Assembly: GCA_003446375.1 (NCBI GenBank)
Contig: DMAW01000030.1
Location: forward strand, 1-29,085
Length of the DNA stretch: 29,085 nt
Source of the DNA: Eubacteriaceae bacterium
GTDB lineage: Bacteria; Bacillota; Clostridia; Eubacteriales; Alkalibacteraceae
Direction: 5' to 3'
The notes below the pieces were generated by a model. It did no database searches. It was not told where the DNA came from and saw nothing but the letters and a program-made list of their open reading frames with translations. Shown here piece after piece: positions 22,268 to 29,085 of this stretch. The stretch's first letter is position 1. Every line of letters starts with the position of its first letter. The position numbers were made by a program, and so were the translations under genes.

Positions 22268-23223
22268 ATTCCTAAAGCTCTAAGGACTGCAGACAGACCG
22301 AGCACTATCAATAAAGAGAAATTGACGGTCAAAAAGTTTTTTATGGACACAGAAAATGTGTCCTTTTTTGTCTGAACATTCTTAAAGATTCTAATGTTTT
22401 TTCGCACAGGAAAAAACGTAAAGAGGCATATTATTGCGTAAAGGGGAATAGTCTTTGAAAAGATGCCCAGCAAAATAGCCAAATATGATGAATAGTAGAT
22501 CCCTTCAAAAAGTTGAAGCCCTTTTTCTCGGCCGATATATATAGGAAGGGTATAGCGCTTGTTTTCAATATCTTCTTCCATGTCGCAAAGGTTGTTTGCA
22601 AGCATTATGTTTCCTATGCCCGCCACAAGGGGCCAAGCTAAGATAAGTATCCTGATTAAAAAATCCAGATCTGCTTTTATCGAAAGAGATGATCGAGAAA
22701 ATGAAAATACTAAGGGATCCAGTTGATGGGTATGGACGAATACCGCCAAAAACGGTATGAAAAACCCCATGAAAAATCCGGAGAATATTTCACCTAAAGG
22801 CGTCCTCGATATGGGAACCGGACCAAAGGAATAAATAATTCCCACAAAAAAAGACGCAGCCCCGATTACAAGCACTAAAGGGTGGGTAAGTAAATACAGT
22901 GCCAAGCCGGCTGAAAGAGCTATTGTGATTAAAGCTGCCAGGGTTTTTCTCACAGTGGATGCTTTTATCCCGTACTTGACTATGGCATTGTGCTTTTCGA
23001 ATCCGTAGCCTTCTCTTTTATGTGCTTTGACGAAATCGTAATAATTGTTAAGGACGGTCACGGCCATGTCAAAGCAAAGTAGAGATATGAGCATCAAAAT
23101 AAAATTCAGTGCATTAAAGGTTCCATAGTGATAGTAAGCATAAGATGAGCCTATTAAAAAGGGGATCATGCTGGCCACTTTTGTTTGTATTTCAGCAAGT
23201 TTTAAAAATGTCGATATGTTCAT
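22264..23223 (-). CDS. UbiA family prenyltransferase (MenA-like)
   Basis: This 319-residue membrane protein has about eight hydrophobic helices and the two aspartate-rich regions of the UbiA family. The first reads NNYYDFVKAHKREG (a variant of NxxxDxxxG) and the second NLCDMEEDIENKR followed by YTLPIYIGRE. These bind Mg2+ and a polyprenyl diphosphate. The overall look is that of 1,4-dihydroxy-2-naphthoate prenyltransferases, but no quinone genes are nearby, so the acceptor is uncertain. I chose the ATG at 23223, with AGGAG 7 nt before it; the open frame extends 55 codons further upstream without such support. It converges on the flavodiiron gene, sharing stop-codon bases at CTAG (22264-22267). 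Confidence 0.85.
   Translation of the reverse strand: MNISTFLKLAEIQTKVASMIPFLIGSSYAYYHYGTFNALNFILMLISLLCFDMAVTVLNNYYDFVKAHKREGYGFEKHNAIVKYGIKASTVRKTLAALITIALSAGLALYLLTHPLVLVIGAASFFVGIIYSFGPVPISRTPLGEIFSGFFMGFFIPFLAVFVHTHQLDPLVFSFSRSSLSIKADLDFLIRILILAWPLVAGIGNIMLANNLCDMEEDIENKRYTLPIYIGREKGLQLFEGIYYSSYLAILLGIFSKTIPLYAIICLFTFFPVRKNIRIFKNVQTKKDTFSVSIKNFLTVNFSLLIVLGLSAVLRALGI
22345..22369 (+). terminator. Plus-strand terminator located inside ubiA
   Basis: GGACAC (22345-22350) and GTGTCC (22358-22363) form a perfect 6-bp stem with a 7-nt loop, followed by six T. It lies 78 nt past the flavodiiron stop and antisense to codons near the 3' end of the UbiA gene. It is not followed by T on the minus strand, so it should not stop ubiA transcription. 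Confidence 0.7.
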
Positions 23224-23251
23224 TTGGACGCTCCTTATATTTGATAAAGCT

Positions 23252-23280
23252 ATTATAACATGTGTCAAAGAGTTGGTCAG
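23252..23280 (-). promoter_or_regulatory. Promoter of the UbiA gene
   Basis: On the minus strand CTGACC (23280-23275), a 17-base spacer and a perfect TATAAT (23257-23252) precede the ATG at 23223. The spacer contains ACATGT. Confidence 0.55.
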
Positions 23281-23337
23281 TAAAAAGCAGAGATGAAGTC
23301 CGTATATGGAGTGAGCATCAATTTTTTTAAACAAGGT

Positions 23338-23367
23338 GTTTACATATACCCCGTGGGGGTATATAAT
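23338..23367 (+). promoter_or_regulatory. Thioredoxin operon promoter with CsoR/CstR-like dyad
   Basis: TTTACA (23339-23344), 17 bases and TATAAT (23362-23367) make a near-consensus sigma-A promoter. Almost the whole spacer is a perfect dyad, with arms ATATACCCC (23344-23352) and GGGGTATAT (23356-23364) around GTG. CsoR/CstR family repressors (copper or persulfide sensing) bind such C4/G4 dyads. The same bases also fit a sigma-B pattern, GTTTAC-N13-GGGTAT. Confidence 0.65.
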
Positions 23368-23422
23368 AGATTGTAAGATAAATAACATACAAACTTAAAA
23401 ACAATTTTGGAGGTAATTTAAT

Positions 23423-23737
23423 ATGAAAGAAGTTATGGACAGCACATTTGTAGAAGAGGTAATAAACAACGAACAGCCGGTATTGGTGGATTTTTGGGCA
23501 CCATGGTGCGGACCATGCAAAATGGTAACGCCGGTTATGGAAGAGTTGAGCAAGCAATACGACGGAAAAGTAAAAGTGGTTAAAGTAAACGTGGATGAAA
23601 ATCCTGAAATATCAGAAGCGCTTAAGATAACAAGCATACCTACAATCGTGCTTTTCAATGAAGGACAGCCAAAGGATGCAGTAGTAGGATTCAGACCTAA
23701 AAACGATTTTGAAAAGATGATAGAAAAACACCTGTAA
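23423..23737 (+). CDS. trxA: Thioredoxin
   Basis: This 104-residue protein is a standard thioredoxin. It has the redox motif WCGPC at 28-32 (Cys29, Cys32), the FWAPWC context and the cis-proline SIPT (Pro73). It reduces disulfides in target proteins and is itself reduced by the reductase encoded 12 nt downstream. GGAGG precedes the ATG. The promoter carries the dyad described above, suggesting control by redox, metal or sulfur stress. Confidence 0.97.
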   Translation: MKEVMDSTFVEEVINNEQPVLVDFWAPWCGPCKMVTPVMEELSKQYDGKVKVVKVNVDENPEISEALKITSIPTIVLFNEGQPKDAVVGFRPKNDFEKMIEKHL

Positions 23738-23749
23738 GGAGAATTATAT

Positions 23750-24607
23750 ATGAGCGATAGATATGACATTATAATTGTGGGCAGCGGTCCCGCGGGAGTG
23801 TCGGCTGCAATAAACGGTGTCATCAGAAACAAAAGGGTAAAGGTCTTTGGGAGCAAAAATTTAAGCGACAAGCTGGAAAAAGCCCCCAGAGTCGATAATT
23901 ACCTTGGATATCACGCCGTAAGCGGACCGGAGCTTAAAGATGTGTTTACTCAGCATTTGGATAGAATGAACATAGATATCACAGAAGAAAAGGTAGATGC
24001 GGTTTATGCAATGGGAGAATACTTTGCAGTAGCGACAAAGAACAATACTTATGAGGCCAATTCTGTAATCGTAGCATCAGGAGTCAGCAATAAAAAAAGC
24101 CTTCCCGGAGAAGAAGCGTATTTAGGAAAAGGCGTGGGATATTGCGCTACCTGTGATGCTCCCATATATAAAAACAAGAAAGTAGCAATAGTAGCTTACG
24201 ACAAGCATGCAGAAGAAGAAGCTAACTTCATGTTGGGTGTTGCAAGCGAGGTATATTACGTACCGGTTTACGGTCGTCCTGAAAACATAAAAGACGGAGT
24301 AAAGGTAATAAACGGAAAGCCAAAGGAAATTTTAGGTTCGGACTATGCTGAAAGACTCGTGCTTGCAGAGGGAGAGATCCATGCAGACGGAATATTCATA
24401 CTTAAGGACAGCGTTGCTTTAGACCAGCTTGTTCCGGGAGTCGATATTTTAGAAAATCACTTTAACGTCAACAGGGGTATGGAGACGAACATTCCGGGCC
24501 TGTATGCGGCTGGAGATTGTACAGGAAAGCCATATCAATATCTTAAGGCAGCCGGAGAAGGACAGGTTGCGGCACTTAACGCTGTAAGCTATCTAGACAA
24601 AAGATAG
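23750..24607 (+). CDS. trxB: Flavin thioredoxin reductase lacking NADPH motifs, probably ferredoxin-dependent (FFTR)
   Basis: This 285-residue flavoprotein has the FAD motif GSGPAG (11-16), the redox pair CATC (132-135) and the C-terminal AAGDCTG FAD motif. At the position where NADPH-dependent reductases have GGGDSAxEE it reads VAYDKHAEEE (about 148-157). The HRRxxxR motif that binds the 2'-phosphate is absent; the matching strand reads YYVPVYGRPENI. It is also about 25 residues shorter than usual TrxB. These losses define the ferredoxin-dependent flavin thioredoxin reductases described from Clostridium, so electrons probably come from ferredoxin. It is co-transcribed with trxA (12-nt gap) and ends at a terminator. 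Confidence 0.9.
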   Translation: MSDRYDIIIVGSGPAGVSAAINGVIRNKRVKVFGSKNLSDKLEKAPRVDNYLGYHAVSGPELKDVFTQHLDRMNIDITEEKVDAVYAMGEYFAVATKNNTYEANSVIVASGVSNKKSLPGEEAYLGKGVGYCATCDAPIYKNKKVAIVAYDKHAEEEANFMLGVASEVYYVPVYGRPENIKDGVKVINGKPKEILGSDYAERLVLAEGEIHADGIFILKDSVALDQLVPGVDILENHFNVNRGMETNIPGLYAAGDCTGKPYQYLKAAGEGQVAALNAVSYLDKR

Positions 24608-24645
24608 ATCTATTATACAAACATATATTAAAACAAATGACAATC

Positions 24646-24675
24646 GGCAAATGCGTTTAACGCATTTGCCCTTTT
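24646..24675 (+). terminator. Terminator of the trxA-trxB operon
   Basis: GGCAAATGCG (24646-24655) and CGCATTTGCC (24661-24670) form a perfect 10-bp stem with a TTTAA loop, followed by CTTTT. It lies 39 nt after the stop codon. Confidence 0.85.
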
Positions 24676-24701
24676 ATCGTACGCATTTTAACTGCTTTTT
24701 G

Positions 24702-24730
24702 TTGATTGTGCCTTTCTTTTGGATTATGAT
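24702..24730 (+). promoter_or_regulatory. Sigma-A promoter of the CNNM/CorC gene
   Basis: TTGATT (24702-24707), 17 bases and TATGAT (24725-24730) lie about 55 nt before the ATG. Confidence 0.65.
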
Positions 24731-24785
24731 TAAATAAACAAAAGAAATATCTTAAAAAAACAGCGCAACATCAGGAGGAATTGCA

Positions 24786-26093
24786 ATGGAAAAGGTACTG
24801 CTCTTGGTTTTACTTATAAGCATAAACGCCTTCTTTGCCGCATCGGAAATAGCATTGATATCATTAAACGACAACAAGGTAAAAAACGATGCCTTGGAAG
24901 GGGACAAGAAATCCCAGAAACTCGCAGCCCTTCTTAAAGAGCCGGGGAAGTTCTTGGCTACCATACAAATAGGGATAACACTAGCAGGTTTTTTAGCTAG
25001 CGCCTCTGCTTCCCAGAGTTTTGCAGGAGAGCTAGTGGGTTTGTTGGAGCCTTTGTCCCTTCCGGTCAGCGATGGAGTTCTTCATGGAGCAGTAGTGGTC
25101 GTGATAACCTTTGTTTTATCGTATTTTACCTTGGTGTTGGGAGAACTTGTTCCAAAAAGAGTTGCGATGCAGCATCCTGAAAAGCTTTCAAGAATAGCTA
25201 TAGGGCCTCTAAGCTTCATATCCAAGGCAAGCGCTCCTTTTGTGTCGCTATTGAATCACTCAACAAACTTTTTTATAAGGCTCTTTGGAGGAGACCCCAA
25301 GGCAGGAGAAGAGAAGCTGACTGAAGAAGAAATTCGGATGATGATTGATGTAGGGGAAGAAAAGGGAGCGATACTGAAGATCGAAAAAGAGCTTATCAAT
25401 AATATATTTGAATTTAACGACAAGACCGCATCGGATATAATGACTCACAGGACAGATATCGTGGGTATCTCTTCAGATTTGGACGTACGTGAGGCTATGG
25501 AGTTGTTCGCATCGGAAAAATACACAAGGATTCCGGTTTATGACGAAAATATCGATAATATCGTGGGAGTGATCCATGTCAAGGATGTTCTCGAGTGGAT
25601 CATCAAAGGTGAAGGCGGAGAGTCAAATATCAAGGATATCATGAATAAGCCTGTATTCGTTCCCCAGTCAAAACCCATAGATGAATTGTTCAGAGAACTG
25701 CAGCGCAGCAAAATTCACATGGTGGTGGTCATAGATGAATACGGCGGAACATCCGGCATCGTGACAATGGAAGATCTGATAGAGGAAATAGTGGGCAATA
25801 TATTTGACGAATACGACATAGTGGAGGATGAATATAAAAAATTAGGCGATGGGAGGCATTTTTTCAGGGGTACCATCGATTTAGACAAGGTTGCCGGCAT
25901 AATAGATCTGGAACTGCCGGTAAAAGAATACGACACCTTAAGCGGTTATTTAGTGGGACTGTTAGGGAGGATACCTAAAGACGGAGAAACAAAAAGCATT
26001 AAAAACCAAGGGTTGGAATTTAAAATATTGAAAGTCAAAGACAAAAGGATTGAAGAGGTAGAAATCATAAAGGAAGACTACAGGGATAGTTAA
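24786..26093 (+). CDS. CNNM/CorC (HlyC) family transporter
   Basis: This 435-residue protein has an N-terminal DUF21/CNNM membrane domain (about 1-150; FFAASEIALISL and a conserved VLGELVPKRVA). A CBS pair follows (about 200-320; MTHRTDIVGI, then VVVIDEYGGTSGIVTMEDLIE). A C-terminal CorC_HlyC domain closes the protein (about 345-430). Family members handle Mg2+ or other cations, with ATP-Mg binding in the CBS domains; older annotations call them hemolysins. AGGAGG lies 8 nt before the ATG. It has its own promoter. No clear terminator separates it from the J-protein gene downstream. Confidence 0.92.
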   Translation: MEKVLLLVLLISINAFFAASEIALISLNDNKVKNDALEGDKKSQKLAALLKEPGKFLATIQIGITLAGFLASASASQSFAGELVGLLEPLSLPVSDGVLHGAVVVVITFVLSYFTLVLGELVPKRVAMQHPEKLSRIAIGPLSFISKASAPFVSLLNHSTNFFIRLFGGDPKAGEEKLTEEEIRMMIDVGEEKGAILKIEKELINNIFEFNDKTASDIMTHRTDIVGISSDLDVREAMELFASEKYTRIPVYDENIDNIVGVIHVKDVLEWIIKGEGGESNIKDIMNKPVFVPQSKPIDELFRELQRSKIHMVVVIDEYGGTSGIVTMEDLIEEIVGNIFDEYDIVEDEYKKLGDGRHFFRGTIDLDKVAGIIDLELPVKEYDTLSGYLVGLLGRIPKDGETKSIKNQGLEFKILKVKDKRIEEVEIIKEDYRDS

Positions 26094-26118
26094 GCTTTTG
26101 ACAGAAGAAGCCTAAGGA

Positions 26119-26143
26119 GTTTGAAAAACGCTGCATAGGGTAT
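26119..26143 (+). promoter_or_regulatory. Candidate sigma-B-type promoter of the J-protein/clpB operon
   Basis: GTTTGA (26119-26124), 13 bases and GGGTAT (26138-26143) match the site before the flavodiiron gene, including the shared TAGGGTATAAA. A sigma-A reading, TTGAAA-N16-TAAAAT (26121-26148), overlaps it. No CIRCE or CtsR heptad repeat is visible. Confidence 0.45.
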
Positions 26144-26236
26144 AAAATTAATGAATCTTTGATGCAAAATAGACATACCAACAACAGGATCAGGTAAAAA
26201 TTGACTGATTTTTGTGTATCGGAAAGAGGTGCTCAT

Positions 26237-27181
26237 ATGAAATACAAGGATTATTATGAAATTTTAGGAGTAAAAAAAGACGCATCTTCAGATGAGATAA
26301 AAAAGGCATATAGAAAGCTTGCAAAAAAATATCATCCTGATGCAAACCCAGGGGATAAAAAAAGTGAAGAGATGTTCAAAGATATAAATGAAGCTTATGA
26401 GGTTTTGGGAGATGACGACAAAAGAAAGAAGTATGATACATTCGGAAAGAATCAACAGTTTTCAAATGGACATGATTTTGATCCCTCACAGTTTGGATTT
26501 GACAGGGGCGCAGGAAGGTATACCTACACTACTTCGGAAGGCGCGGATTTCAGTGATTTTTTTAATGCTTTTTTTGGTGGGGGTTCAGGAGTCGGCGACG
26601 ATTTTGACATTGAGAACCTATTTGGCAGAGGATCCTCAAGGAGAGCGTATTCTCAAAGAAGCAAGGGAGAAGACTTGGAAACTGAGATTAGCGTAAGCTT
26701 GGAGGAAGGCTTTAATGGGGCTTCAAAAAGGGTGTCTTTTAGCAGAGAGGGCAAGAAGGTAAGCTTGAATATAAAGATACCGAAAGGCGTAAGGCAGGAT
26801 GAAAGAATAAGGCTCTCCGGGCAGGGAATGCCCGGATCAGGCGGAGGAAAAAGCGGCGACCTTTATTTAAGAGTAAAATTCATCAAAGACAAAAATGTAG
26901 AGCTGGACGGTTTGAATGTGTATAAAAAGCTGGATCTTTATCCCTGGGAAGCTGCGCTGGGCACAAAAAAAGAATTAGAATCCTTTGGAGAAAGACTTTC
27001 GGTAAAAATACCCGGGGGAATTCAGTCTGATCAAAGCATACGAATACCGGGCAAGGGCTATGTGGACAAAAGCGGAAAAAGAGGGGATCTGTTCGTAAAG
27101 ATCCGTATCATGAATCCACAAGTCATCAGCCCTGAGATAAAAGCAATCTATGAAAAGATGAAAAATACTTATAAATCATGA
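26237..27181 (+). CDS. cbpA: DnaJ-like co-chaperone without zinc finger (CbpA type)
   Basis: This 314-residue protein has an N-terminal J domain (4-67) with the HPD motif at 33-35 that stimulates DnaK. A Gly/Phe-rich linker follows (about 70-145), then two beta-sandwich substrate-binding domains (about 155-310). The four CxxCxGxG repeats of true DnaJ are missing, which makes it a class B, CbpA-like protein. The ATG at 26237 follows AGAGGTG; a TTG 12 codons upstream lacks support. It is followed by clpB after 18 nt, so J-protein, DnaK and ClpB may cooperate in disaggregation. DnaK itself is not in the window. Confidence 0.93.
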   Translation: MKYKDYYEILGVKKDASSDEIKKAYRKLAKKYHPDANPGDKKSEEMFKDINEAYEVLGDDDKRKKYDTFGKNQQFSNGHDFDPSQFGFDRGAGRYTYTTSEGADFSDFFNAFFGGGSGVGDDFDIENLFGRGSSRRAYSQRSKGEDLETEISVSLEEGFNGASKRVSFSREGKKVSLNIKIPKGVRQDERIRLSGQGMPGSGGGKSGDLYLRVKFIKDKNVELDGLNVYKKLDLYPWEAALGTKKELESFGERLSVKIPGGIQSDQSIRIPGKGYVDKSGKRGDLFVKIRIMNPQVISPEIKAIYEKMKNTYKS

Positions 27182-27199
27182 TGTTTTGGAGGGATGAAA

Positions 27200-29085
27200 A
27201 TGAATTTAGAAAAATTTACGCAAAAGGCGCAAATGGCCATAGCATCTTCTCAAGAATATGCAGTCAGGTTCGATAATCAAGAAATCGATGCAGAGCACTT
27301 GAATTACAGCCTCGTCAAGCAGGAAGATGGGCTGATACCCAAGCTTTTAGGCTACATGGGCATAGATGTGGAGCTATATGCCAAGGATATTGAAGAAGTA
27401 TTGGAAAAGATGCCTAAAATATACGGCGGAGCTGCAAGCGCTTATATTTCCAGAAGACTCAACCAGATAATAATAAATGCACAAGACGAGTCAAAGAGAT
27501 TTAAAGACGAGTACACGGGGGTAGAGCATTTGTACATAGCTCTTTTAAAGGAAAAGAACTCCGGTGCACAAAAGGTATTTAAGGCGCATAACATAACATA
27601 TGAAAAATTCATGGAGGCTCTCAGCAAGGTTAGGAGCGGACAGAGGATAGTATCACAAAATCCCGAAGATACTTATGAAGCCTTAAAGAGATTTGGAAGG
27701 GACCTTGTTGAACAGGCAAGAAAGGGAAGACTCGATCCGGTAATAGGCAGAGACAGTGAGATCCGAAGGGTCGTAAGGATACTGTCAAGGAGGACAAAAA
27801 ACAATCCTGTGCTCATAGGAGAGCCCGGAGTTGGAAAAACCGCAGTGGTAGAAGGCTTGGCTCAAAGGATCTTAAAAGGAGATGTGCCGGAAGGATTAAA
27901 AGACAAGACGATTTTTGCCCTTGATATGGGAGCGCTTATAGCCGGAGCAAAATACAGAGGAGAGTTCGAAGAGCGGCTAAAGGTCGTTTTAGATGAAGTC
28001 CAAAAATCAAAGGGAAAGATATTGCTGTTCATTGACGAGCTTCACAATATAGTTGGCGCCGGAAAAGCAGAAGGAGCAATGGATGCAGGCAACATCTTAA
28101 AGCCCATGCTTGCCAGGGGAGAACTCCACTGCATCGGGGCGACCACGCTGAATGAATACCGCCAGCATATCGAAAAGGATGCAGCCCTTGAAAGGCGATT
28201 CCAGCCCGTGATGGTGGACCAGCCGACGGTGGAAGATACGATATCCATACTGAGGGGACTTAAAGAAAAGTTTGAGATTCACCACGGCGTAAGGATAACT
28301 GACAATGCTATCATAGCCTGTGCCGTACTTTCAAACAGGTATATAACGGACAGGTTTCTTCCGGACAAGGCCATCGATTTGATGGATGAGGCTGCCGCCA
28401 TGATAAGGACTGAGATAGACAGCATGCCTGCGGAACTTGACGAAATAAGCAGAAAAACCATGCAGCTGGAAATAGAAAAACAGGCGCTTAAAAAAGAAAA
28501 AGACAAAGCTTCTTTAGAAAGGCTTGAGAACATCCAAAAAGAAATCGCTGCCCTAAGGGAAAAAGGCGATGCCATGCAAGCTCAATGGGAGATGGAAAAA
28601 AAGAGCATAATGGGAGAAAAGGAGCTAAAGCTTGAAATAGAGAACGTCAACAGGGAAATCGAGCAGGCAGAAAGGGAGTACGACCTTGAAAAGCTTGCTA
28701 AGCTAAAGCACGGAAGGCTTCCTGAATTGCAAAAACAGCTTGAAGATGCCAAGTCACCTGTAGAGCGAAAACTGCTCAAGGAAGAGGTGACAGATGAAGA
28801 AATAGCACAAATCGTGTCCAGATGGACCGGAGTGCCGGTTGCGAAGCTGATGGAACAGGAAAAGGAAAAACTTTTAAACCTGGCAAACATACTTCATCAA
28901 CGGGTAATTGGTCAGGATGAGGCAGTCGAAGCTGTAAGCGATGCGGTTATAAGGGCAAGATCCGGACTTAAGGATATTAACAAGCCTATCGGCTCCTTTA
29001 TTTTCTTAGGGCCTACTGGAGTAGGAAAAACCGAGCTTGCCAAGTCCCTAGCACAGGCGCTTTTTGACAACGAAGACAATATAGT
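27200..29085 (+). CDS. clpB: ClpB disaggregase, C-terminus cut by window end
   Basis: About 628 of the usual ~860 residues are present. They comprise the N-terminal Clp-N repeats (1-145), the first AAA+ module with Walker A GEPGVGKT (207-214) and Walker B LLFIDELHNIVGAG. The charged coiled-coil middle domain follows (about 400-530), and then the start of the second AAA+ module with Walker A GPTGVGKT just before the edge. The coiled-coil domain separates ClpB from ClpA and ClpX. The enzyme threads aggregated proteins with help from DnaK. The ATG at 27200 is 7 nt from GGAGG; an ATG two codons earlier (27194) is too close. It is co-transcribed with the J-protein. Confidence 0.95.
   Translation, partial: MNLEKFTQKAQMAIASSQEYAVRFDNQEIDAEHLNYSLVKQEDGLIPKLLGYMGIDVELYAKDIEEVLEKMPKIYGGAASAYISRRLNQIIINAQDESKRFKDEYTGVEHLYIALLKEKNSGAQKVFKAHNITYEKFMEALSKVRSGQRIVSQNPEDTYEALKRFGRDLVEQARKGRLDPVIGRDSEIRRVVRILSRRTKNNPVLIGEPGVGKTAVVEGLAQRILKGDVPEGLKDKTIFALDMGALIAGAKYRGEFEERLKVVLDEVQKSKGKILLFIDELHNIVGAGKAEGAMDAGNILKPMLARGELHCIGATTLNEYRQHIEKDAALERRFQPVMVDQPTVEDTISILRGLKEKFEIHHGVRITDNAIIACAVLSNRYITDRFLPDKAIDLMDEAAAMIRTEIDSMPAELDEISRKTMQLEIEKQALKKEKDKASLERLENIQKEIAALREKGDAMQAQWEMEKKSIMGEKELKLEIENVNREIEQAEREYDLEKLAKLKHGRLPELQKQLEDAKSPVERKLLKEEVTDEEIAQIVSRWTGVPVAKLMEQEKEKLLNLANILHQRVIGQDEAVEAVSDAVIRARSGLKDINKPIGSFIFLGPTGVGKTELAKSLAQALFDNEDNI

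Noticed and set aside
23224..23388. N-terminal extension of the UbiA protein by 55 residues
   Set aside because: The extension starts within the thioredoxin promoter, has no ribosome binding site and would cover the UbiA promoter. The ATG at 23223 has AGGAG at good spacing.
26194..26215. AAAAAT/ATTTTT inverted repeat before the J-protein gene
   Set aside because: The stem is made only of A-T pairs and lies in the leader. It is neither a stable terminator nor a CIRCE or CtsR element.

Overview
The window reads as chromosomal DNA from an anaerobic, flagellated, low-GC Gram-positive of the class Clostridia (Peptostreptococcales/Tissierellales-like is an inference; no rRNA is present to settle it). 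Supporting signs are AGA/ATA-rich codon use, strong AGGAGG ribosome binding sites, a glycyl radical enzyme with its activase, a class A flavodiiron protein, a thioredoxin reductase that lacks NADPH-binding motifs, and a c-di-GMP-I riboswitch. I see no tRNA, rRNA, CRISPR array, insertion sequence or prophage block; a single 61-residue Cro/CI-type protein is the only phage-like gene.

Layout. 1-3.8 kb (minus strand): osmotic and ion homeostasis, with a cation/proton antiporter cut by the window edge and a glycine betaine ABC importer (opuAA-opuAB-opuAC) closed by a terminator. 3.7-4.4 kb: a gene-poor stretch rich in TATGC dyads ahead of the small HTH gene. 4.4-10.8 kb (plus): a motility/c-di-GMP block of a chemoreceptor, a PAS-GGDEF-EAL protein with a degenerate cyclase motif (predicted phosphodiesterase), a bacteriohemerythrin, then a c-di-GMP-I riboswitch and terminator controlling a FapA/DUF342 protein. 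The P1 3' strand of the riboswitch can pair with the 5' arm of the terminator, which predicts that c-di-GMP turns fapA off. 10.9-12.4 kb: a MATE exporter. 12.4-17.7 kb: a divergent metabolic locus, with a DeoR regulator and a Gfo/Idh/MocA oxidoreductase on the minus strand facing a glycyl radical enzyme and its radical SAM activase on the plus strand. Its substrate cannot be read from the sequence, and it is the best candidate here for an undescribed pathway. 17.7-21 kb: an HD nucleotidase and a second, intact-looking PAS-PAS-GGDEF-EAL protein. 21-24.6 kb: a flavodiiron protein, a convergent UbiA prenyltransferase, and thioredoxin with its reductase. 24.7-29 kb: a CNNM/CorC transporter, then a CbpA-type J-protein and ClpB (cut by the window end).

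Regulation ties the blocks together. Sites resembling flagellar sigma-D promoters (TTAA-N14/15-nCCGATWW) lie before the chemoreceptor, the hemerythrin and the second GGDEF-EAL gene. Sites resembling sigma-B stress promoters (GTTTnn-N12/13-GGGTAT) lie before the flavodiiron, thioredoxin and J-protein/ClpB genes. The thioredoxin promoter also carries a perfect 9-bp-arm dyad of the CsoR/CstR operator type in its spacer. These are sequence-pattern inferences; none was tested.
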